Of a stretch of 64,000 nucleotides of DNA, positions 36,215-45,676 are shown piece after piece. The DNA is from Tunturibacter gelidoferens (GTDB lineage: Bacteria > Acidobacteriota > Terriglobia > Terriglobales > Acidobacteriaceae): the NCBI RefSeq assembly GCF_040358255.1, contig NZ_CP132938.1:2852001-2916000 (forward strand), in the 5' to 3' direction. The notes under the pieces are model-generated. The model saw only the letters and a list, made by a program, of their open reading frames with translations. It had not been told where the DNA came from and ran no database searches. Position numbers and translations under genes: made by a program. Positions within the stretch are counted from its first letter, which is position 1; each line of letters begins with the position of its first letter.

Positions 36215-39200
36215 ATGTGGATCGTTCGACTTGCATTGCGGCGGCCGTACACCTTTGTGGTGATGGCCATACTTATCCTCATTATGGGGATGCTGGCAAT
36301 CGTTCGCACCCCGACGGATATTTTCCCGAACATCGACATTCCGGTTGTTAGCATCATCTGGAACTATAACGGTCTCGTTCCTGAAGACATGAGCGACCGC
36401 GTCGTCAGCGTCACAGAGCGAGCGCTTACCACCACCGTTGATAACATCGAACACATCGAATCGCAGTCGTTGTATGGAATTGCTGTTGTTAAAGTGTTCC
36501 TGCAGCCTACCGCGAACATTCAACAGGGTATTGCACAGATTACGGCGATTTCTCAGACTCAGCTCAGGCAGTTGCCTGCCGGAACGACGCCGCCGCTCAT
36601 TCTTGCCTATAGTGCATCGAGTGTGCCTGTCCTCCAGTTGGCCCTCTCGGGGCAAAATCTCTCAGAGCAAGAACTAAACGACTATGGCCTGAATTTCATT
36701 CGGACGCAACTCATCACAGTGCCCGGCGCGTCTGTTCCCTATCCCTACGGCGGAAAACAACGCCAGGTGCAGGTGGATCTGAATACGACAGCGTTGCAGT
36801 CGAAGGGGCTGTCCGCGCTGGATGTAGTCAATGCGATCAGCGTACAGAATCTGATCCTGCCGACAGGAACGTCCAAAATTGGTTCCAGGGAATACGATGT
36901 TTCCATTCCCAACGCCGCACCGCAGACGATAGCGGACCTGAATCGAATCCCGATCAAGACGATCGGGAGCACTACGATCTACATCAAAGATGTGGCATGG
37001 GTGCGCGATGGCTTTCCCCCACAGACCAATATCGTTCGCGTGAACGGACAGCGCTCGGTATTACTGACGATCCAAAAGGCGGGGAATGCGTCGACGCTGA
37101 ACGTGATCGCGGGCATCAAGGCGCTTCTGCCTCAAATTAAGACAACGGTTCCACCGCAGCTACAGATAGCACCGCTAGGTGATCAGTCAATTTTTGTTCG
37201 TGGTGCGATCAGCGGTGTGGTGAGGGAGACGCTGATTGCCGCGTGTCTGACCGCTTTCATGATTCTCACGTTTCTAGGCAGCTGGCGTAGCACCCTGATC
37301 ATTGCGACCTCGATCCCGTTGGCTATTCTGACGTCCATCCTTGTGCTCAGTGCGATAGGAGAGACGATCAATATCATGACGCTCGGTGGCCTCGCATTGG
37401 CGGTCGGCATTCTAGTGGATGACGCCACAGTGGAAGTAGAGAATATCAATCGCAACCGGGAGGCAGAGCCAGAGAAGGACATGGACGAAGTCGTTCTTGA
37501 GAGTGCTGCGCAAATCGCGACACCCGCCTTCGTGGCCACGCTTTCGATCTGCATTGTGTTTGCTCCGATGTTCCTGCTGTCCGGCGTGGCGCGGTACCTC
37601 TTTGTGCCGCTCGCCGAAGCAGTTGTTTTCGCTATGTTGGCCTCGTATTTTCTCTCGCGAACCATCGTTCCGACGATGGCCAAGTACTTGTTGCGGGGAG
37701 AAAAAGTGGAGGCGCGGGATGCCGCCGTCCGTAATCCGCTGGTGCGGCTTCAGAAGCGGTTTGAGGAGGCGTTCGAGAGATTTCATGGCGGCTATCGCAG
37801 ACTGCTGGACCTATGTCTCCATCACCGGCGCGTCTTCCTCATTGCGTTCTTCGCGTGTAGTCTCGGCTCTCTGGCAATTCTGATTCCCTGGCTAGGCCGG
37901 GACTTCTTCCCCAACGTTGACAGCGGCACTTTCAAGCTTCATCTTCGTGCTCCAACCGGAATGCGGATTGAAGAAACGGCCAACCTCTGCGATCTGGTCG
38001 AACAGTCGATTCGACGGAAGATACCGGCAAGTGAATTCCAGAATGTCATCGACAATATAGGTCTGCCCTACAGCGGCATCAATCTCTCTTACAGTAATTC
38101 GGCCCCAGTTGGGACATCGGATGCCGATGTTATGGTGACCCTTTCTGCCAAACACCATCCCACGGCCGACTATATTCATCAGCTTCGTCTGACACTCCCG
38201 AGAGAGTTCCCGGGCGTTTCATTCGCTTTCCTCCCCGCCGACATGGTCGGGCAGATTCTGAATTTTGGATTGCCATCTCCTATCGACGTCCAAATCGTGG
38301 GAAATAACCTGGAAGGGAACCGGCTCTATGCGAATGCAGTGCTCGCGAAGATGAGAGATGTTACAGGAACGGCAGATCTGCGGATCCAGCAACCGTTCGA
38401 TGAGCCGTACCTGCGCTTCCGCGTCGAACGTACGAAGGCCGAACAACTTGGTTTCAATGCCTACGACATAGCGCAAAATCTCCTGGTGTCCTTGAGTGGG
38501 AGCTTCCAGACTTCACCTACGTTTTGGGTAGATCCCAAAAATCGTGTTAGTTACCAAATTGCGACCCAGACGCCGCAATATCGCGCGGACACATTGCAAG
38601 AGATAGAGAACATTCCGATCACAGGTACCAACTCGACCGCCTCTCCGTCGCTCATGGCCAGTCTGGTATCCATGCGAAGGGGAGCGGGAATGGCGGTGGT
38701 CTCTCATTACAATGTTGCGCCGGTGATTGACATCTATGGTGCTGTCGAGGGACGGGATCTCGGGGGAGTGGCCAGCGACATCAACAAGATCATTGACGCC
38801 ACACGCCAGCAAGTACCGCGCGGTTCTCAAGTTATTGTCCGTGGGCAGGTTCAGACGATGCGCGCTTCCTATGTCGGCCTTCTCAGCGGACTGGCGTTCT
38901 CGATCGTGCTCGTATACCTGCTGATCGTAGTCAACTTTCAGTCCTGGCTGGATCCTTTCATCATGATTTCCGCGCTGCCCGCGGCGCTCGCCGGAATTGC
39001 CTGGTTCTTGTTTATAACGCACACAACTCTGAGCGTACCCGCACTCATGGGAGCCATTATGTGCATGGGCGTGGCGACCTCAAACAGCATCCTGGTCGTA
39101 AGTTTTGCCACGGAAAAAATGATGGAAGGAAGTGATTCCGTCAGCGCAGCGATGGAAGCAGGCTTCACGCGTTTTCGCCCCGTGCTGATGACGGCTCTGG

Positions 39201-39391
39201 CCATGATCATCGGAATGATTCCAATGGCTCTCGGGCTGGGAGACGGCGGCGAACAAAATGCTCCCCTGGGACGGGCGGTCATTGGTGGGCTGCTCTTCGC
39301 GACGGTTTCGACGTTGTTTTTTGTCCCGGCATTTTTCAGCGTGCTGCAAGGTTCGCGTCTGCATCCGGCTCAATCGAAACATGCGCAGTAA
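36215..39391 (+). CDS. RND-family efflux permease (AcrB/MdtB-like)
   Basis: A 1058-residue inner-membrane proton antiporter that exports hydrophobic compounds through a tripartite pump. Twelve membrane helices in two halves with two large periplasmic loops: the first helix is TFVVMAILILIMGML, and the proton-relay motif GILVDDATVEVENINR (about residues 395-410) has the two adjacent aspartates. The second half repeats the pattern (ALMGAIMCMGVATSNSILVV). The ribosome-binding site aaaggaac precedes the ATG. Gene order here is permease, adaptor, outer-membrane protein, rather than the more usual adaptor first. Drug-type (HAE1) rather than metal type, by its features. Confidence 0.95.
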   Translation: MWIVRLALRRPYTFVVMAILILIMGMLAIVRTPTDIFPNIDIPVVSIIWNYNGLVPEDMSDRVVSVTERALTTTVDNIEHIESQSLYGIAVVKVFLQPTANIQQGIAQITAISQTQLRQLPAGTTPPLILAYSASSVPVLQLALSGQNLSEQELNDYGLNFIRTQLITVPGASVPYPYGGKQRQVQVDLNTTALQSKGLSALDVVNAISVQNLILPTGTSKIGSREYDVSIPNAAPQTIADLNRIPIKTIGSTTIYIKDVAWVRDGFPPQTNIVRVNGQRSVLLTIQKAGNASTLNVIAGIKALLPQIKTTVPPQLQIAPLGDQSIFVRGAISGVVRETLIAACLTAFMILTFLGSWRSTLIIATSIPLAILTSILVLSAIGETINIMTLGGLALAVGILVDDATVEVENINRNREAEPEKDMDEVVLESAAQIATPAFVATLSICIVFAPMFLLSGVARYLFVPLAEAVVFAMLASYFLSRTIVPTMAKYLLRGEKVEARDAAVRNPLVRLQKRFEEAFERFHGGYRRLLDLCLHHRRVFLIAFFACSLGSLAILIPWLGRDFFPNVDSGTFKLHLRAPTGMRIEETANLCDLVEQSIRRKIPASEFQNVIDNIGLPYSGINLSYSNSAPVGTSDADVMVTLSAKHHPTADYIHQLRLTLPREFPGVSFAFLPADMVGQILNFGLPSPIDVQIVGNNLEGNRLYANAVLAKMRDVTGTADLRIQQPFDEPYLRFRVERTKAEQLGFNAYDIAQNLLVSLSGSFQTSPTFWVDPKNRVSYQIATQTPQYRADTLQEIENIPITGTNSTASPSLMASLVSMRRGAGMAVVSHYNVAPVIDIYGAVEGRDLGGVASDINKIIDATRQQVPRGSQVIVRGQVQTMRASYVGLLSGLAFSIVLVYLLIVVNFQSWLDPFIMISALPAALAGIAWFLFITHTTLSVPALMGAIMCMGVATSNSILVVSFATEKMMEGSDSVSAAMEAGFTRFRPVLMTALAMIIGMIPMALGLGDGGEQNAPLGRAVIGGLLFATVSTLFFVPAFFSVLQGSRLHPAQSKHAQ

Positions 39392-39413
39392 GCACTAAAG
39401 AATGGGAGTCATC

Positions 39414-40634
39414 ATGTTGCCTCGAAGCGAAGATGCAAGACGGATCGGCGAGCAAGCACTTCCATTGGATGAGGTGGAAGTTCGGAAGCGTCCGCGCAAA
39501 CCATGGCTTGTCTTGGGAATTGGGTTGATCGCGGTTGCGACCGTATTTGGATGGGGCGTCTGGTCCCGTGTCAGGGCCCGTACGGCGCTAAGCTCGGAGA
39601 CGGCTCAAGTGGCTCGACAGGCGGTGTCGGTCGTACCGCCGAAACGAACCGCGCCCGCTCAGGAGATTGTCCTTCCCGGAAATGTGCAACCATTCATCGC
39701 TTCACCGATTTATTCCCGCACAAACGGATATTTGAAGAAGTGGTATGTGGACATAGGGGCACGAGTGACTCAGGGGCAACTGCTTGCTGTGATCGAAACT
39801 CCTGAAGTCGACCAACAACTGCAGCAATCGATCAGCAACCTCAATACCGCAAAGGCGAACCTCGCACTTGCCGAGACCACCAGGAACCGCTACCAAGGAC
39901 TACTGCAGGACAATGCGGTTTCGCAGCAAGATGTGGATAACGCGGTGGGCACCTACAACGCGGACAGGGCGACGGTTGAAGCTAATCAGGCAAACGTCAG
40001 ACAACTCCAAGCTCTGCAGTCTTTCGAGAAGATCTACGCTCCATTCACCGGAGTGATCACGGCACGAAACATTGATATTGGGGACCTCATCAATTCGGGC
40101 AGCAGCGGCGGTGTGAAAACGGACCTCTTTCACATCTCCCAACCGGGAACGCTGCGTGTTTATGTAAACGTCCCTGAGGAATACTCGCAGGGCGTGAAAA
40201 CCGGCATGACGGCAGACCTGAGCCTGGCTGAGTTTCCCGGACGGAAGTTTCAGGGAAAGCTGGTGCGCACAGCGGACGCCATCAATATGACAACCCGTAC
40301 CCTGCTGATTGAGATTGATGTGGACAATCCTGCGGGCACGTTGCTCACGGGCTCGTACGCTGAGGTCCACTTGGCGGTCCCGGCGCAGGCCTCCACCTTC
40401 CTGCTTCCAGTCAATACTCTGATATTCCGATCGGAAGGTTTACGTGTTGGTATCGTGAAAGACGGGAAAGTCGTGCTCTCTGCTGTAACTCCTGGCCACG
40501 ATTTCGGTAATGAGATAGAGATTGTCGCCGGCCTCAAAGCAGACGATCAGGTGGTTATCAACCCTCCAGACTCCATCGTCTCGGGTCAGGCAGTTGAAAT
40601 CGTTCAGGCAACATTGCCGGGAGATATCAAGTGA
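39414..40634 (+). CDS. RND periplasmic adaptor (membrane fusion protein)
   Basis: About 406 residues from MLPRSEDARR, chosen for the gggag 5 bases ahead; an ATG at 39402 is less well placed. One N-terminal membrane helix (PWLVLGIGLIAVATVFGWGVW), a split lipoyl domain (GYLKKWYVDIGARVTQGQLLAVI and ITARNIDIGDLI), a coiled-coil hairpin (QQLQQSISNLNTAKANLAL and relatives) and a beta-barrel with membrane-proximal domain (VQATLPG tail). It links the permease to the outer-membrane lipoprotein. Its stop overlaps the next gene start by 4 bases. Confidence 0.94.
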   Translation: MLPRSEDARRIGEQALPLDEVEVRKRPRKPWLVLGIGLIAVATVFGWGVWSRVRARTALSSETAQVARQAVSVVPPKRTAPAQEIVLPGNVQPFIASPIYSRTNGYLKKWYVDIGARVTQGQLLAVIETPEVDQQLQQSISNLNTAKANLALAETTRNRYQGLLQDNAVSQQDVDNAVGTYNADRATVEANQANVRQLQALQSFEKIYAPFTGVITARNIDIGDLINSGSSGGVKTDLFHISQPGTLRVYVNVPEEYSQGVKTGMTADLSLAEFPGRKFQGKLVRTADAINMTTRTLLIEIDVDNPAGTLLTGSYAEVHLAVPAQASTFLLPVNTLIFRSEGLRVGIVKDGKVVLSAVTPGHDFGNEIEIVAGLKADDQVVINPPDSIVSGQAVEIVQATLPGDIK

Positions 40635-42139
40635 AACGCTCCCGAAAGATTTCTTTGGCCGAGAACCCGAGACATGCACGGTGGTGGGGAGTTCTACTCG
40701 CGATAGCGGCGCTGGAGTTGAGTGGATGTGAGGTTGGACCGAAGTACCACCCTCCTGTGGTGCAGGCTCCTCCCGCTTATAAAGAGGTAGGGAACTGGAA
40801 GCCCGCCCAGCCCAATGACCAGAATCTTGGCGGTACGTGGTGGACGATATTTCAAGATCCGCTGCTTGATTCGCTTGAACTTCAGGTCAACGTATCGAAT
40901 CAGAACCTGAAGGCAGCAGACGCGCAGTTTCAGCAGGCGCGAGCTGTTTTACGTTACAACCGGGCTGCCTATTATCCGACAGTGACGGCCGGACCGTCTG
41001 CGACGCGCACGCGGGTGTCCAACAACCGCCCGACCCTGAGTCCGACCTTTGATGGCGTCACTTACAACGACTTTGTGCTGCCGTTCGACTTTTCTTACCA
41101 AGCCGATGTGTGGGGACAAGTTCGACGCACCGTGGAGTCTTATCGAGAACAGGCGCAAGCGAGTGCAGCCGACCTGGCTACGGTCAATCTGAGCATGCAT
41201 GCGGATGTGGCGATGGATTATTTTCAAGCCCGCAGTCTCGATGCCGAGGAACAGCTCCTGAAGTCTACGGTTACGCAGTACGAGCAGGCACTGAAGTTGA
41301 CTGAAAGCCGTTTTAAGGGAGGGACCGCCTCGGAAGTGGAAGTTCAGCAGGCGAAGACCCAGCTGCGAACTGTCCAGGCATCAGCGATCGACGTAGGAGT
41401 GCTGCGAGCGCAATACGAACACGCGGTTGCAATTCTTATTGGGACCCCCCCCGCAGAGTTCAGCCTTCCCCCACTACCTCTCACCGCACCACCTCCACCC
41501 ATTCCTGCCGGCCTGCCCTCGGAACTGCTGGAAAGGCGCCCTGACATCGCAGCCGCAGAGAGGAGGGTGGCGGCTGCCAATGCCCAGATCGGAGTTGCGA
41601 AGTCGGCCTATTACCCGGTGATCAATCTGGGCGCCTCGGGAGGATTCGAAAGCGCGACCATCACGACCTTGCTCACTGGACCGAGCGGCCTATGGTCCGT
41701 TGGCGGCTCTGCAGTGATGACCGTCTTCGACGTGGGAAGACGCCGTGCCCTCACCGACCAAGCCCGTGCCGCCTATGATAATCAAGTCGCCGTCTACCGA
41801 CAAAACGTGCTGACCGGATTTCAACAGGTGGAAGACAATCTGGCGGCTGTCAGAATTCTGGAAGACGAAGCCAAGGTCCAAGCTGAAGCAGTCGTGGCGG
41901 CCCAGCGGTCCTTAGAGCTTTCCATCAAACGCTACAAGGGAGGGGTCACGAGTTATCTTGAAGTGATCACAGCTCAAAATGCGGCTCTCACCGATGAGGT
42001 CACGGCGGTCAATATTCTGGGACGGCGGATGGCGAATACCGTCTTGCTGATCCAGGCTCTCGGTGGCGGATGGGATCGTTCAAGTTTGCCTGATCGACCG
42101 GAATGCTGCGGCAAGCTTGTGAGCAACAATTCCAATTGA
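40631..42139 (+). CDS. NodT-type outer-membrane efflux lipoprotein
   Basis: A 502-residue TolC-like outer-membrane channel. The signal peptide ends in a lipobox (LELSGC), so the mature protein starts with a lipidated cysteine. Next is EVGPKYHPPVV, typical of the NodT/OprM family. Two outer membrane efflux repeats follow (QQARAVLRYNRAAYYPTV and NAQIGVAKSAYYPVINLG). The GTG start overlaps the adaptor stop, so the three pump genes are translationally coupled. An IS3-family element begins 24 bases after its stop. Confidence 0.94.
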   Translation: MKRSRKISLAENPRHARWWGVLLAIAALELSGCEVGPKYHPPVVQAPPAYKEVGNWKPAQPNDQNLGGTWWTIFQDPLLDSLELQVNVSNQNLKAADAQFQQARAVLRYNRAAYYPTVTAGPSATRTRVSNNRPTLSPTFDGVTYNDFVLPFDFSYQADVWGQVRRTVESYREQAQASAADLATVNLSMHADVAMDYFQARSLDAEEQLLKSTVTQYEQALKLTESRFKGGTASEVEVQQAKTQLRTVQASAIDVGVLRAQYEHAVAILIGTPPAEFSLPPLPLTAPPPPIPAGLPSELLERRPDIAAAERRVAAANAQIGVAKSAYYPVINLGASGGFESATITTLLTGPSGLWSVGGSAVMTVFDVGRRRALTDQARAAYDNQVAVYRQNVLTGFQQVEDNLAAVRILEDEAKVQAEAVVAAQRSLELSIKRYKGGVTSYLEVITAQNAALTDEVTAVNILGRRMANTVLLIQALGGGWDRSSLPDRPECCGKLVSNNSN

Positions 42140-42238
42140 CTGGCCGGGCTCCTCTCAACTGATGGGCCCCGGTAATTTTGAGCCAGGAGAAATGTTAGTC
42201 TTCGACCAAATCTAACCCTATGGCTGAGGAGGATTTGG

Positions 42239-42505
42239 ATGAGGAAGAGACGGTTCACGGTAGAGCAGATGATTGGTGTGCTGAAGCAGGCGCAAGTAGG
42301 CGTTCCTGTCGCGGAGGTGATCCGCAAGGCGGGGATTAGCGAGCAGACGTACTACCGGTGGAAGGCGAAGTACGCTGGCCTAGAGGTGGACGAAGTTCGC
42401 AAGATGGCTCAGTTACAAGAAGAGAACCTGCGTTTGAAGCAGCTTGTTGCAGAGCTAACGCTGGACAAGACGATGCTGCAGGATGTGCTCTCAAAAAAAT
42501 GGTGA
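42239..42505 (+). CDS. IS3-family transposase OrfA
   Basis: An 88-residue protein: helix-turn-helix of the Transposase_8 type (EQMIGVLKQAQVGVPVAEVI, GISEQTYYRWKAKYAGL) followed by a leucine-zipper-like part (QLQEENLRLKQLVAELTLDK). It overlaps orfB and carries seven A residues (42493-42499) in its last codons, where ribosomes can slip by -1 to make the OrfAB fusion. Confidence 0.92.
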   Translation: MRKRRFTVEQMIGVLKQAQVGVPVAEVIRKAGISEQTYYRWKAKYAGLEVDEVRKMAQLQEENLRLKQLVAELTLDKTMLQDVLSKKW

Positions 42506-43350
42506 AGCCTTCGCGGCGTGGGCCGATGGTGGAGCGGCTGGTTGGAAGCTACCTGGTAAGCGAACGGCATGCCTGTCGTGTTCTACGCGTCCCTCGAGCG
42601 ACCTACCGCTACCGAAGCTGTCTCGATCCACGGACTGAACTGCGGATGAGGATCCGCGAGATCGCTCAGGCAAGAGTGCGTTATGGATACCGCAAGATCC
42701 GCGTGCTGTTGAACCGCGAAGGCTGGGATGTGGGCAAGTACTTGGTGTACCGGCTGTACAAGGAAGAAGGACTGACGCTGAAGAGGATGAAGCCTGCCGG
42801 GAAGCGGAAGGCATCTCGAACTCGTGAGGATCGGATCAAGCCTACGGCTCCGAACGAAGCCTGGAGTATGGACTTCGTGATGGATCAGCTGCAGGATGGA
42901 ACGCGGTTCCGCGCCTTGACGATCGTGGATGTGCATACGAGAGAAGCTGTAGCGATTCAAGTAGGACAGAGCCTGAAAGGAGACGATGTTGTGCGGACAC
43001 TGAACCAGTTGAAGCTAGACCGTGGCGTGCCGAAGGTGCTGTTCTGTGACAACGGCAGCGAGTTCACCAGTCAGGCGATGGATCTATGGGCTTATCGCAA
43101 CAGCGCTAAGATCGACTTCTCCAGACCAGGCAAGCCAACAGACAACGCCTTCGTTGAAAGCTTCAACGGAACCCTGCGAAGTGAATGTCTGAATATCCAC
43201 TGGTTCCTCGATTTGAAGGAGGCAAGACACCTGATCGAAGCATGGCGGCAGGAATATAATGAGAGTCGTCCTCACGCATCTCTCGATGACAGGACGCCGA
43301 GCGAGTTCGCCAGCCAGATCGCGGCTAGCCGCGATCTGGCTGGAACCTAA
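42499..43350 (+). CDS. IS3-family transposase OrfB (DDE integrase domain)
   Basis: About 283 residues from MVKPSRRGPM. Transposase N-part (HTH_21: RIREIAQARVRYGYRKI), then the rve integrase core with Asp in WSMDFVMDQL, Asp in VLFCDNGSEF and Glu in AFVESFNGTLR, i.e. the DDE triad. The frame is open through to the stop at 43350, so the element seems intact. The ATG overlaps the A7 slip site; the functional transposase is probably the OrfAB fusion. Confidence 0.92.
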   Translation: MVKPSRRGPMVERLVGSYLVSERHACRVLRVPRATYRYRSCLDPRTELRMRIREIAQARVRYGYRKIRVLLNREGWDVGKYLVYRLYKEEGLTLKRMKPAGKRKASRTREDRIKPTAPNEAWSMDFVMDQLQDGTRFRALTIVDVHTREAVAIQVGQSLKGDDVVRTLNQLKLDRGVPKVLFCDNGSEFTSQAMDLWAYRNSAKIDFSRPGKPTDNAFVESFNGTLRSECLNIHWFLDLKEARHLIEAWRQEYNESRPHASLDDRTPSEFASQIAASRDLAGT

Positions 43351-43400
43351 ACAGGTCGAAGACTAACTCTGACCTTGGTACAGGAAAATTAGGCCCTTCA

Positions 43401-43728
43401 TAGCTGCGCTACACTAACAACCGAACTGGTACAGAAGATCGGGCAGACCACGTCGTCTACCACGTCTTACACAGCAGAACCCTACACAGAGACAGTCTTA
43501 GGTGATTTCAATTCTGTGAGTCACAATTGACATCCATCGCCAGCATAGCCTCTCTCAAGAATGACACCAATGCGCGAGATTTTTTCTTGGTCGTGCATCG
43601 CTCTTCCGTAACACGCTACTAAGCGATAGCGAGGACTCTGCTGTTGTGAATCGTCGTGCAGAGTGCTATCAAAGGATCTGTCTCTTACTTGCTGCTGACT
43701 GCCGGGTATCTGGCAGGATTACTTCGGA
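43401..43728. other. 328-bp gap without gene
   Basis: Between the IS3 right end and the stop of the DUF7009 gene. No open frame with support, no clear hairpin and no repeat seen. Confidence 0.5.
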
Positions 43729-44121
43729 TCACCCTACCTGGCAGTCTGTGCCAGCAAGCGGATTGGCGAAAGTATCCTTGTTGCCCTCGTCGCTGCGATC
43801 GAGACAGGCGAAGTCTTTTTCGACAATCACTTCCAGTGAAGCTCCAGCTCCGATGGGGACTTGTGTATAGACACCCACTTCCGTTTCCAGACTCCATTGG
43901 ACCACTTGTCTGGGAGCGAGAATGACCGCAACTTCCTGTGGCGAATACCGTACTCGGGTTTGCGTGGCGCCAGGCGAGACTTCCAACGCATAGGTGAGTC
44001 TAGCCTCTGGCGCCGGGGTAAATCGGATCGTATCTTCAATGCGGCCTTCATGAAGAAAGTGCGCTAATTCCGAGCGCCCAACGCGTATTCGCAGTGAATT
44101 TCCTTGAATGCGTATTTTCAT
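43729..44121 (-). CDS. DUF7009-like protein coupled to FdhD
   Basis: A 130-residue soluble protein. The opening MKIRIQGNSLRIRVGRSE and the strand-rich rest (ARLTYALEVSP, VRYSPQEVAVILAPRQV, DFACLDRSDE with a Cys) match the uncharacterised group I know as DUF7009, mostly short beta-rich proteins. Its ATG overlaps the fdhD stop by 4 bases, so translation is coupled with fdhD. That places it in formate dehydrogenase maturation by context only. Assignment to the family is from memory of its motifs. Confidence 0.7.
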   Translation of the reverse strand: MKIRIQGNSLRIRVGRSELAHFLHEGRIEDTIRFTPAPEARLTYALEVSPGATQTRVRYSPQEVAVILAPRQVVQWSLETEVGVYTQVPIGAGASLEVIVEKDFACLDRSDEGNKDTFANPLAGTDCQVG

Positions 44122-45077
44122 GCCCGTAAGTCCCCTCTGTCCGATCTTCTCCGCTGGATGTGATCAGCTCCGTGGTAAATGTTGAAGTGATCGTTACGCA
44201 GGAAGCCAACCAGGATAATGTCAAATTCTCGTGCTACCTGGACAGCAAGGCTCGACGGCGCTCCCACTGCGGCGACCATCGAGACGCCACCCATCAAAGC
44301 CTTCTGCAGTAGCTCAAAGCTCGCTCGTCCAGATAACAGAAGCAACGAATTACGCAAAGGCGTACGATCCGCCAGGAATTCCGAGCCAAGAAGCTTATCG
44401 ACGGCGTTATGACGGCCCACATCCTCGCGTAAGCCGAGGAGTTGGCCCGTGGCGTCGAACAGCCCGGCTCCATGAAGGCCCCCAGTGCGATCGAAGACGC
44501 TCTGTGCCTCCCGTAAACGAGAGGGTAGCGTATAGAGAAGCTGCGCATTGATCGAGAATGTGTTTTTTACTCTCGCCGGGCAGACTGTTTGCAGAGCCAG
44601 CAGCGACGCCTTTCCGCAAATGCCGCAACTTGAGGTTGTATAAAAGTTCCGCTCCAGATTTGCGAGACTTACTTTCACATCAGGCGCTAGCTCCACGCGG
44701 ACGACATTCTTTCGGGGTTGATAGGGCAAAGCAGAGGAACGGTCTTGTGTTTCGTTGGGTATAGGCGCAGTCTTCTCCGCCGCATAGATAATCCCGTCGA
44801 TGTCATTGGCGTCGCGAACCACGCCTTCAGTCATCAGGAAGCCGGCGGCAAGCTCGAAATCGTGGCCGGGAGTTCGCATCGTAACTGAGATGGACTTCAT
44901 TGCTCGGTTGTCAGCCGGACTATAGGCTAGCTGAACTTCAAGGGGTTCTTCCACTGCAAGAAACTCTTCGGTTTGGCGGAAGGCTAGTCCCGTTACCCTC
45001 TCGACCGATGTGTCGACGACGGCACGGCTGGTGTCCCTCTCCGAAACCGGACCGGTAATAGGAGTAAACGTATCCAT
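44118..45077 (-). CDS. fdhD: formate dehydrogenase accessory sulfurtransferase FdhD
   Basis: A 319-residue protein that passes sulfur from a cysteine desulfurase to the Mo-bis-MGD cofactor, needed to make formate dehydrogenase active. The sulfur-relay pair is seen in SCGICGKAS (Cys151 and Cys154); other family blocks are TPGHDFELAAGFL, GGLHGAGLFD, LREDVGRHNAVDKL and SGRASFELLQKALM. Length is slightly above the E. coli protein. It is divergent from the cyd and fdh genes, 600 bases away, and coupled to the DUF7009 gene. Confidence 0.96.
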   Translation of the reverse strand: MDTFTPITGPVSERDTSRAVVDTSVERVTGLAFRQTEEFLAVEEPLEVQLAYSPADNRAMKSISVTMRTPGHDFELAAGFLMTEGVVRDANDIDGIIYAAEKTAPIPNETQDRSSALPYQPRKNVVRVELAPDVKVSLANLERNFYTTSSCGICGKASLLALQTVCPARVKNTFSINAQLLYTLPSRLREAQSVFDRTGGLHGAGLFDATGQLLGLREDVGRHNAVDKLLGSEFLADRTPLRNSLLLLSGRASFELLQKALMGGVSMVAAVGAPSSLAVQVAREFDIILVGFLRNDHFNIYHGADHIQRRRSDRGDLRA

Positions 45078-45676
45078 ATTGATATTGGATCCCCCACTCC
45101 ATTCATATTGGATGCCCGATTACGTCTTTCGACTGCAGCGAATCCTTTGAGTACAGCTAGCTTCGTGCTGCCGTAAATCTGCGCCGCCTCCTGAGTGTCA
45201 TTCTTCTTCTGGCGGTAGCTGAGAATCACATACGTCAGAGTCCCACCGACACCAGGAAGATTTCTCTCTGGGCTTCCCAGAGAGATGCGGATTTCCAATG
45301 GTGAGGCTAGGTGTCGACAAAATGGCCACAATATCGCAATGGAGTCGAAATACCGACAGCTGTGACGTCCACTCATTGCACACCCACTCATCAGTCGGTC
45401 TTAAAACGTAGGAAACAGTCACGCCAGACAAACGGAGTTGTTTGGCTCTTCAGTTGCAATCTCTGTAGCAGGCGGCATTCCGTTGATGGTCCGTATCGTA
45501 CGAACGGCGCCTATTCGGGAAATGCATGACATCCACAAACAGAACAATGTCGGTAGCGAGACGAATCGGAGCAATAGCGAATCTGGTTCATGCTTTTCCC
45601 TCCAGGGGTGTAGGTAGGCGCCTGGCAATCGAAGCAGACATCCCAGATTGGGCTGACTCACATAAGGGAACGATCT
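45078..45676. other. 600-bp divergent region between fdhD and cydA
   Basis: Open frames here (60-130 codons) lack ribosome-binding sites and look spurious. It must carry the promoters of the fdhD and cydA units. No clear FNR/ANR or other operator palindrome was found by eye. Confidence 0.5.

Larger units (their letters stand above)
42163..43400. mobile_element. IS3-family insertion sequence (IS407-like)
   Basis: About 1238 bp. Ends read TG...CA, with imperfect inverted repeats: left end tgggccccggtaatttt, right end (complement) tgaagggcctaatttt, and an inner shared block gttagtcttcgacc. It contains orfA and orfB overlapping with a -1 frame shift. The 3- to 4-bp target duplication cannot be confirmed by eye. 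Confidence 0.8.
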
